Shown piece after piece: positions 57,702 through 64,000 of a stretch of DNA of 64,000 nucleotides. Within the stretch, counting starts at the first letter, position 1; the number at the start of each line of letters is the position of its first letter. The translations under genes were made by a program, and so were the position numbers. The stretch covers positions 310,001 to 374,000 of the forward strand of contig CANGYJ010000001.1 in assembly GCA_947458455.1 (NCBI GenBank), given 5' to 3'. The notes beneath the pieces are model-generated. The model worked only from the letters and a program-made list of their open reading frames with translations, ran no database searches and was not told where the DNA came from. Source of the DNA: Verrucomicrobiaceae bacterium (GTDB lineage: Bacteria; Verrucomicrobiota; Verrucomicrobiia; Verrucomicrobiales; Verrucomicrobiaceae).

Positions 57702-59594
57702 ATGTCGCCCCCCATCACTCAAGCTGTCATCTCCGCCAAAGACCTGCGCCTGCAATTCAGCCTCCAGCAGGTTTTCAATGACGCCACGATGAGCGTGCAT
57801 GAGGGCGAGAAACTGGGACTCGTGGGACGTAATGGCAGTGGCAAGACGAGCCTGATGCGCATCATCGCGGGCGCGGAGAAGCCGGATAGCGGTACGGTCT
57901 CGCGTCGCAATGGCATGATCGTGGGCTATCTGGCGCAGGAGTTCACCCTCGATGAGGAGGCCACGGTGCTCGACAACGTGCGATCAGGAGCCAAAACACT
58001 GCTCGAAATGGTTTCACGCTACGAATCCGGTGATTACACGGAGGACCAGGAGAGCGAATTGCTGCATCAAATCCAGCTTCACGATGGCTGGGGCGTGGAG
58101 ACCCATATCACGACGGCGATGAATGAACTAGGCCTGCCGGCCGGGGATCGCCTGGTGAAAGGTCTCTCCGGTGGGGAGAAGCGTCGCGTGGCCCTCGCTC
58201 GCACGCTGGTGGCGCAGCCGGATCTTCTGCTGCTCGATGAGCCGACGAACCATCTCGATGCGGAGTCCATCGAGTGGCTGGAGAAGTTCCTCGTCAGCTT
58301 CAGCGGCGCGGTGCTTTTTGTGACGCATGACCGCTACTTCCTCGACCGCATTGCCACGCGCATCATCGAGATCGACGATGCCCGCATCTATAGCCATCCG
58401 GGCAATTACAGCGACTATTTGGAGAGCAAGGCGCTGCGTGAATCCGTGGAGATGAACACCGAGCGCCGTCGCCAGGCCTTCTTGAGGAAGGAACTGGAGT
58501 TTGTGCGTGCCGGGGTCAAAGCCCAGCGCAGCAAGGCACGCACGCGGCTGGATGAGTTTGATCGCGTGGCGGCCATTGATGCACCGGAGGAGGAACTGGT
58601 GATGGATTTGATCATTCCGCCCGCTCCACAGCTCGCGAACACCATCGTGGAGGCAAAGGACATCGGCGCCCACATCGGGGATCGTTGGCTCTTCTCGCAT
58701 CTCGATCTCAATTTCGAGCCTGGCACCTGCACCGGCATCATCGGGCGCAATGGCCTGGGTAAAACGACGCTACTCCGCCTGCTCATGGGGCTCCAGCAGC
58801 CGGTGGAAGGCCGCGTGGTAATCGGCAAGCGCACGATCTTCAACTACGTGGATCAGCAGCGCCTGCTGCTCGATCCTGAAAAAAGCGTGATGGAAGAGGT
58901 CGCGGGACCAAACAGCGATTTCGTGCAGTTCGGCGATGAGAAGCTGCATGTGCGCACCTACTTGAAGCGCTTCCTTTTCACCGATGAACGCGTCACGATG
59001 CGAGTGAAGGAACTCAGCGGCGGCGAGCAGAGCCGCGTGCTCCTCGCCAAGATCCTCCGCCGTGGGGGGAACTTCCTCATCCTCGATGAGCCGACGAATG
59101 ACCTCGACCTCGCCACCATGCGTGTGCTGGAGGAGGCCGTGCTGGCCTTTGGCGGCTGCGTGTTGGTGGTGAGTCACGACCGCTACTTCCTCGACCGCGT
59201 GTGTGATCGCATCCTTGCCTTTGAAGGCGACGGACGCCTCCACGAGTGTGCCGGGAACTACAGTTACTACCAGGAAAAGCGGGCGAAGCAGGCTGCTGCC
59301 GAGGCGGCTCTCGCCAACGCGACGGTGAAAAAGGACAAGCCAGCCGTCGCCACCGAAAAACCTCGCAAAATGACCAATCGCGAGGCTCGCGAGCATGCGG
59401 AGCTGGAAGGCCAGATCGCTGCTCTCGAAGCCGAAATCGCCGGAATGGAGGCTGAACTCAGCAATCCGGAGACTTTCGTGAAACTCGGCGCTGGCACGAA
59501 TGACTTCATCGCCAAGCTGGAGAGCAAAAAAGCCGAGCTCGATGCCAAATTCACCCGCTGGGCCGAATTGGAGGAGCTCAAAGCCCTGGAATGA
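57702..59594 (+). CDS. ABC-F family ATPase
   Basis: Two ABC cassettes: GLVGRNGSGKTSLMRII / LSGGEKRRVALARTLVAQPDLLLLDEPTNHLD and GIIGRNGLGKTTLLRLL / LSGGEQSRVLLAKILRRGGNFLILDEPTNDLD; no TM; C-terminal coiled coil. Confidence 0.95.
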   Translation: MSPPITQAVISAKDLRLQFSLQQVFNDATMSVHEGEKLGLVGRNGSGKTSLMRIIAGAEKPDSGTVSRRNGMIVGYLAQEFTLDEEATVLDNVRSGAKTLLEMVSRYESGDYTEDQESELLHQIQLHDGWGVETHITTAMNELGLPAGDRLVKGLSGGEKRRVALARTLVAQPDLLLLDEPTNHLDAESIEWLEKFLVSFSGAVLFVTHDRYFLDRIATRIIEIDDARIYSHPGNYSDYLESKALRESVEMNTERRRQAFLRKELEFVRAGVKAQRSKARTRLDEFDRVAAIDAPEEELVMDLIIPPAPQLANTIVEAKDIGAHIGDRWLFSHLDLNFEPGTCTGIIGRNGLGKTTLLRLLMGLQQPVEGRVVIGKRTIFNYVDQQRLLLDPEKSVMEEVAGPNSDFVQFGDEKLHVRTYLKRFLFTDERVTMRVKELSGGEQSRVLLAKILRRGGNFLILDEPTNDLDLATMRVLEEAVLAFGGCVLVVSHDRYFLDRVCDRILAFEGDGRLHECAGNYSYYQEKRAKQAAAEAALANATVKKDKPAVATEKPRKMTNREAREHAELEGQIAALEAEIAGMEAELSNPETFVKLGAGTNDFIAKLESKKAELDAKFTRWAELEELKALE

Positions 59595-59621
59595 TTTCAG
59601 CTGCTGTTTCCATTGATCATC

Positions 59622-60803
59622 ATGCCCCCCCTCTCTGACCTTCTTTCCGATGAATCCCTCCGTGCGGAGGAGTTTCCGCTTGTGCGTGACAGCATCTTCC
59701 TGGCTCATGCCGGCGTCACGATCCTGCCCCGGCGAGTGGTGCGGGTGATGCAGGAGCATCTGGAGCAGAGCTGCCTGCGCATGCAGGAGTATCCCGAGGC
59801 TTGGAAAGCGGTCACGGAGACGCGTGGCATCGCGGCGGGACTGATCGGGGCGAAGGTTTCCGAGATCTCCCTGCTCGGGCCGACCTCCGTCGGCTTGAGT
59901 CTCGTCGCTGCCGGGCTGCCCTGGAAGGCGGGCGATGAGGTGGTGATGAACCCTGATGACTATCCGGCGAATGTTTATCCCTGGCGTGAACTGGAGCGAC
60001 AGGGCGTGATCGTTCACGAACTGAAACCCGCCTCACTCGGCGAGATCACGCCGGATCTTGTCGAGGCCGCTTTGACGCCACGCACGCGGTTGGTGGCCCT
60101 GGCTTCGTGCCATTACCTCAGCGGCTACCGCCTTGATGTGGATGCCATCGGCCAGTTGGTGCGGAGCAGGGGGATTTGGTTCTGCCTCGATGCCATCCAA
60201 ACGGTCGGTGCCTTTGAGACGCGAGTTGATCATGTGGATTTCCTCTCAGCAGACTCACACAAATGGATGCTCGGGCCGATGACGGCAGGGATCTTTTATG
60301 TGCGGGATGAATGGCAGGACATTCTGCGGCCTGGACTGCTCGGTTCATGGAATGTGCGCAGCCCCAATTTCATCGCCCAGGCGGGCATCGAGTTCGAGCG
60401 AGGTGGACGTCGCTATGAGCCGGGTGCTTTGAACATCAACGGCATCCTCGGCATGCGTGCAGGCATCGAGCTGATCGAGGAGATGGGCTTGCCAGCCATC
60501 AGCCAGCAGCTCATCCGGCTCAAAACACGACTGCACGAGCGGCTGACTCCACTGGGCTTTGAATTCCTCGGTCCACCGCCCGAGAGTCCGGCGGCCTCCG
60601 GCATCACGACGGTGTGGCATCCGCAGTTGAAGCTGGAGCCGATTCAGGAAGGTCTCGCGGCTCGGCGCATCGCGGTGTCTCTGCGGCACACGCGGGATGG
60701 CCGGGCGCACATCCGCTTTAGCCCGCACTTTTACAATACCGTCACGGAAATGGACCGTGTGGCCGATGCCGTGGCAGAACTGGTGGCTGCACAAGGCGAT
60801 TGA
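59622..60803 (+). CDS. Class V aminotransferase-fold PLP enzyme
   Basis: FLAHAGVTILPRRVVRVM...SLLGPTSVGLSLVAAGLPWKAGDEVVMNPDDYPANVYPW...DAIQTVGAFETRVDHVDFLSADSHKWMLGPMTAGIFYVRDE. Confidence 0.9.
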   Translation: MPPLSDLLSDESLRAEEFPLVRDSIFLAHAGVTILPRRVVRVMQEHLEQSCLRMQEYPEAWKAVTETRGIAAGLIGAKVSEISLLGPTSVGLSLVAAGLPWKAGDEVVMNPDDYPANVYPWRELERQGVIVHELKPASLGEITPDLVEAALTPRTRLVALASCHYLSGYRLDVDAIGQLVRSRGIWFCLDAIQTVGAFETRVDHVDFLSADSHKWMLGPMTAGIFYVRDEWQDILRPGLLGSWNVRSPNFIAQAGIEFERGGRRYEPGALNINGILGMRAGIELIEEMGLPAISQQLIRLKTRLHERLTPLGFEFLGPPPESPAASGITTVWHPQLKLEPIQEGLAARRIAVSLRHTRDGRAHIRFSPHFYNTVTEMDRVADAVAELVAAQGD

Positions 60804-60835
60804 CCTCGAAGCTGCCTTTCCCTAATCTCTCGGCC

Positions 60836-61585
60836 ATGCGCACCTCGAACCCCACGCTGAACGACTCCGTTTTCGAACACTCCCGCCTTGCCTCGCCTGC
60901 CGGCGCGGTGATGACCCTGAATGGCACCGTGCTAAAAACCGGCATCCTCGCGGTGCTGCTGGTGACGGCGGCAAGTTGGAGCTGGAAGATCGCCATGGGC
61001 GAAACGGGCGCTCCAGCGTGGTTCAGCACGGCACTGATGTTTGGCTGGATCGCTCCGCTCGGTCTCTCGCTCATCATTGCCTTTGTGCCAAAGACCGCTC
61101 CGGCTCTGGCACCCTTGTATGCCATCACGAAAGGCATCCTCGTGGGCATGATCTCGGCGATGTATGAGCGGCAATTCGGCGGCATCGTGCTCACGGCGGT
61201 GATGCTGACCTGCGGCATTCTCTTTGCGCTGCTAGCGGCCTACAGCACCGGCCTGATCAAGCCGAGCGAGAACTTCAAGCTCGGCATGTTTGCCGCCACG
61301 GCAGGCGTGGCCTTGTTTTATCTCGGCACGTGGGTGCTTTCGATGTTTGGCATCCAGGTGCCGGGCATTTTTGGCAATGGCTGGATCAGCATCGCCTTCT
61401 CCGGCTTTGTCGTCGTGCTGGCGGCGTTGAACCTCGTGCTCGATTTTGATTTCATCGAGAATGGCTGCGCGGGCGGTGCTCCGAAGCACATGGAATGGTA
61501 TGCGGCCTTCGGGCTGCTCGTGACACTCGTCTGGCTCTACCTCGAAATCCTGCGCCTGCTCTCGAAGCTCAACAGCCGCAATTGA
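60836..61585 (+). CDS. Bax inhibitor-1/YccA-type membrane protein
   Basis: MRTSNPTLNDSVFEHSRLASPAGAVMTLNGTVLKTGILAVLLVTAASWSW...PLYAITKGILVGMISAMYERQFGGIVLTAVMLTCGILFALL. Confidence 0.88.
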   Translation: MRTSNPTLNDSVFEHSRLASPAGAVMTLNGTVLKTGILAVLLVTAASWSWKIAMGETGAPAWFSTALMFGWIAPLGLSLIIAFVPKTAPALAPLYAITKGILVGMISAMYERQFGGIVLTAVMLTCGILFALLAAYSTGLIKPSENFKLGMFAATAGVALFYLGTWVLSMFGIQVPGIFGNGWISIAFSGFVVVLAALNLVLDFDFIENGCAGGAPKHMEWYAAFGLLVTLVWLYLEILRLLSKLNSRN

Positions 61586-61623
61586 TCCGCTTTCTTGTTT
61601 AACTCCACCCCTCCAGCTCGCGC

Positions 61624-62304
61624 ATGAAAAACACGCTATTCGCTCTTTTCGCCCTTGCCACCGCATCCCTGGCCAATCCCGAAATCGCCAACGTTGTCAC
61701 GCAAGAATACGGCGTGGCCGTCGCGGAAGGCATTTTGCTTCTTCAAGCTCCCGCCAGCGCTGGCGAGCCGGTGAAGTGGTCCGTCTATGCTCGTGATCCT
61801 TTCCGCACCGGTCAGCTCATCAAAACGGAGCTGACTCAGCAGGGCCGAAGCTGGGTGGTGAAGCCCGCCGGAGCCGATGACGATCTGCTGCGTGCCACAC
61901 CGCCGACCACCATCGCCTTCAACCGCGTGAAATACACCTCCACCGAAGCTCGCGGCATCGCCGCTCGCGCCGCCGTGGATGCAAAGACGACCTTTGCCAC
62001 GATCGAGTATCAACTCGCCTGCAACAAAGCCGATACCGCGCCGGAGTGGGGTCTCGCCTTGCTTGATACCGCGGGCGTCGAAGTGGGCTTCCTGCTCGTG
62101 AATGCCGAAACAGGCCTCATCACGCATCAGCAGTGGGCCAGCCAAATGGCTGCCGCACCGAAGAGCGGCGATATCGAAGGCGGTGAAAAAGGTGCCCGAG
62201 CGGCGCAGGAGGTCAAAGATGCCGCCCGCCGTGCCTGGAACTGGACCGATGGGGCTCGCAAGGAAACGAAGAGCTTCTTCAAAGAGCTGTTCCGCCGGAA
62301 TTGA
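61624..62304 (+). CDS. Secreted hypothetical protein
   Basis: Signal peptide MKNTLFALFALATASLA; complete ORF codirectional with neighbours. Confidence 0.65.
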   Translation: MKNTLFALFALATASLANPEIANVVTQEYGVAVAEGILLLQAPASAGEPVKWSVYARDPFRTGQLIKTELTQQGRSWVVKPAGADDDLLRATPPTTIAFNRVKYTSTEARGIAARAAVDAKTTFATIEYQLACNKADTAPEWGLALLDTAGVEVGFLLVNAETGLITHQQWASQMAAAPKSGDIEGGEKGARAAQEVKDAARRAWNWTDGARKETKSFFKELFRRN

Positions 62305-62574
62305 TTGTCAGCCGAGCGCTGTTTGGAAACCCCTTCCAGTCTCTGTGTCCCTCCGTGATCTCTGTGGTCGAGCATCCAGCTTCGCCACAGATCGCAAGGC
62401 CCCCTTGGGCCTGGGATGTGGAGCAGGGGTTCTTCTGGTTCCCCAAGCCAGATCGACAAGGGAATGGGGACAAAGGAATGATGGATGGGATTCCCCTGTC
62501 CACATTCCTCTGTCTTCATCATGCAAGTTAGTCGGGAGGTGAACGAGGAAACCGAATCTTCGGACGAGGTTCAG

Positions 62575-64000
62575 TTACTCGAGCTGAAGCTTTGCCAGCG
62601 AGCTGTAAAGGCCGCCGGACTTCGCGATGAGTTCATCGTGCGTGCCTCGTTCGAGAATGGCCCCGCCTGACATGGCGAGGATCTGATCGCAACGGCGCAC
62701 GGTGCTCAGGCGGTGGGCGATGATGATGCTCGTGCGGTTCTCCATGAGCTTATCGAGGGCATCCTGCACGAGACGTTCGCTTTCCGCATCGAGGCTGCTG
62801 GTGGCTTCATCGAGGATGAGGATGGCCGGATCAGCGAGAATGGCTCTCGCGATGGCGAGGCGCTGGCGCTGGCCGCCGCTGAGCTGCGTGCCGCGATCTC
62901 CGACGATGGTGTCGTAGCCTTCGGGGAGCTTGCTGATGTATTCATGCGCGTTCGCCTTCTTCGCCGCCGCGATGATGTCATCCTCGGACGCACCAGGGCG
63001 GCCGTAGGCGATGTTTTCGCGGATGCTTCCGCCAAACAAGAGCACCTCCTGCGGCACGAGGGCCAGGTTACGGCGCAGCGTGGTGAGGGAGAAGTCTTTG
63101 ATCGGTTGGCCGTCGATGAGGATCTCGCCGCTGGTGGGATCGTAGAAGCGGAAGAGCAGGGAGATGCTCGTCGATTTCCCGCTGCCGCTCGGACCGACGA
63201 GGGCGATGCGCTGGCCCGCTTTGGCGGTGAGGTTAAAGTCTCGTAGCACCGTGACGTCTGGCCGCGTGGGATAGGCAAAGCTGATGCCACGCATCTCGAT
63301 CTCGCCGTGAAAGCGCTTTTCCGGCGTGGGGCTGGCATCGGTGGGTTCCGTCTCGTCTTTGAGCAACTCGCGGACACGCTCGGTGGCTCCGAGTGCCCGT
63401 TGAAGCTGGGTGATGAGTTCCGGGAACTGCATGAAGGACGCCGCGATCATGCCGCTGAGCCCGGCGAACTGCGTCAGCTCATCGCGACCAATTTCATGAT
63501 GCTCCAGCATGCGCATGGCAAACCAGGTGACGAGGATCAGCGCCAAGCTGAAGGCGAAGATGATGAAGGCGATGAAGGAGGCCCTCGGCGCGGCGGCACG
63601 GATCACGGTGCGCAGGTATTCGCCGAGGTTTTTCTCGTAGCGGGCGATCTCGAAGGCCTCGTTGCGGAAGGCTTTCACGCTCACGATGCTTTGCAGCGAC
63701 TCATCCACGACGACCTGCGTGGCTGCGAGGTTGTCCTGCGCCTTGCGGGTGAGCTTGCGGATGCGGGTGCCAAAGATGGCGATGAGCACGATGACGACCG
63801 GGATGGTGCCCACCATGAACAAGGAGAGCTTCACACTCATCTGCAAAATGAGCACGAGGCAGATCGAAAGCATCACCGTGTGCCGGATGAGCATCGGGAT
63901 GGTCACCACGAGCGTTTCACGCATGGCCTCCACATCGTTCGCGAGGCGCGAGGCGAGCTCGCCCACGCGGCGGGCATTCAAAATGCCCATCGGCAGACGG
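62575..64000 (-). CDS. ABC exporter (fused TMD-NBD), 5' end beyond right edge
   Basis: ERRVGEL-type ICL GELASRLANDVEAMRETL; Walker A VGPSGSGKSTSISLL; LSGGQRQRLAIARAILADPAILILDEATSSLD. Confidence 0.93.
   Translation of the reverse strand, partial: RLPMGILNARRVGELASRLANDVEAMRETLVVTIPMLIRHTVMLSICLVLILQMSVKLSLFMVGTIPVVIVLIAIFGTRIRKLTRKAQDNLAATQVVVDESLQSIVSVKAFRNEAFEIARYEKNLGEYLRTVIRAAAPRASFIAFIIFAFSLALILVTWFAMRMLEHHEIGRDELTQFAGLSGMIAASFMQFPELITQLQRALGATERVRELLKDETEPTDASPTPEKRFHGEIEMRGISFAYPTRPDVTVLRDFNLTAKAGQRIALVGPSGSGKSTSISLLFRFYDPTSGEILIDGQPIKDFSLTTLRRNLALVPQEVLLFGGSIRENIAYGRPGASEDDIIAAAKKANAHEYISKLPEGYDTIVGDRGTQLSGGQRQRLAIARAILADPAILILDEATSSLDAESERLVQDALDKLMENRTSIIIAHRLSTVRRCDQILAMSGGAILERGTHDELIAKSGGLYSSLAKLQLE

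Noticed and set aside
1-64000. tRNA or rRNA genes
   Set aside because: No stretch with recognisable tRNA arm signatures or rRNA conserved sequence was seen by eye; a tRNAscan-SE/Infernal run would be decisive.

Overview
High-GC bacterial chromosomal window of about 50 supportable protein-coding genes, with no rRNA, tRNA or CRISPR seen. Gene content looks PVC-type, most likely Verrucomicrobia (a guess from family content: DUF5117, DUF4175-like, EboE, PEP-CTERM, secreted sialidase and GH99-like proteins). Clearly recognised genes include a glutamate synthase locus (gltB, gltD) with a hicBA-type toxin-antitoxin pair between its two subunit genes, lepA, glycogen synthase, an ExeM/NucH-type nuclease, phhB-like dehydratase, cutA, dus, eboE-like, deoC, an ABC-F ATPase, a Bax-inhibitor-1-like protein and an ABC exporter truncated by the right edge. 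Most notable candidates: (1) a minus-strand cluster (9.09-14.09 kb) coding a 1016-aa low-complexity protein with a possible C-terminal Roadblock-like domain, an MglA-type GTPase (TVPGQ and NKRD motifs), a Roadblock/MglB-like protein and an ExbB/TolQ/MotA-type channel, resembling a minimal MglA-linked proton-channel system; (2) a coupled two-gene unit (56.6-57.5 kb) flanked by the 3' end of the DUF4175-like gene and a decayed second copy of that 3' end, suggesting a captured cassette, possibly enzyme plus partner; (3) hicBA within the gltBD locus; (4) a run of decayed genes at 16.4-18.6 kb (PEP-CTERM protein, NeuD-like acyltransferase, chimeric oxidoreductase fragment) and an IS256 transposase relic at 8.05 kb. 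All calls come from reading the sequence and translations; no database search was run.
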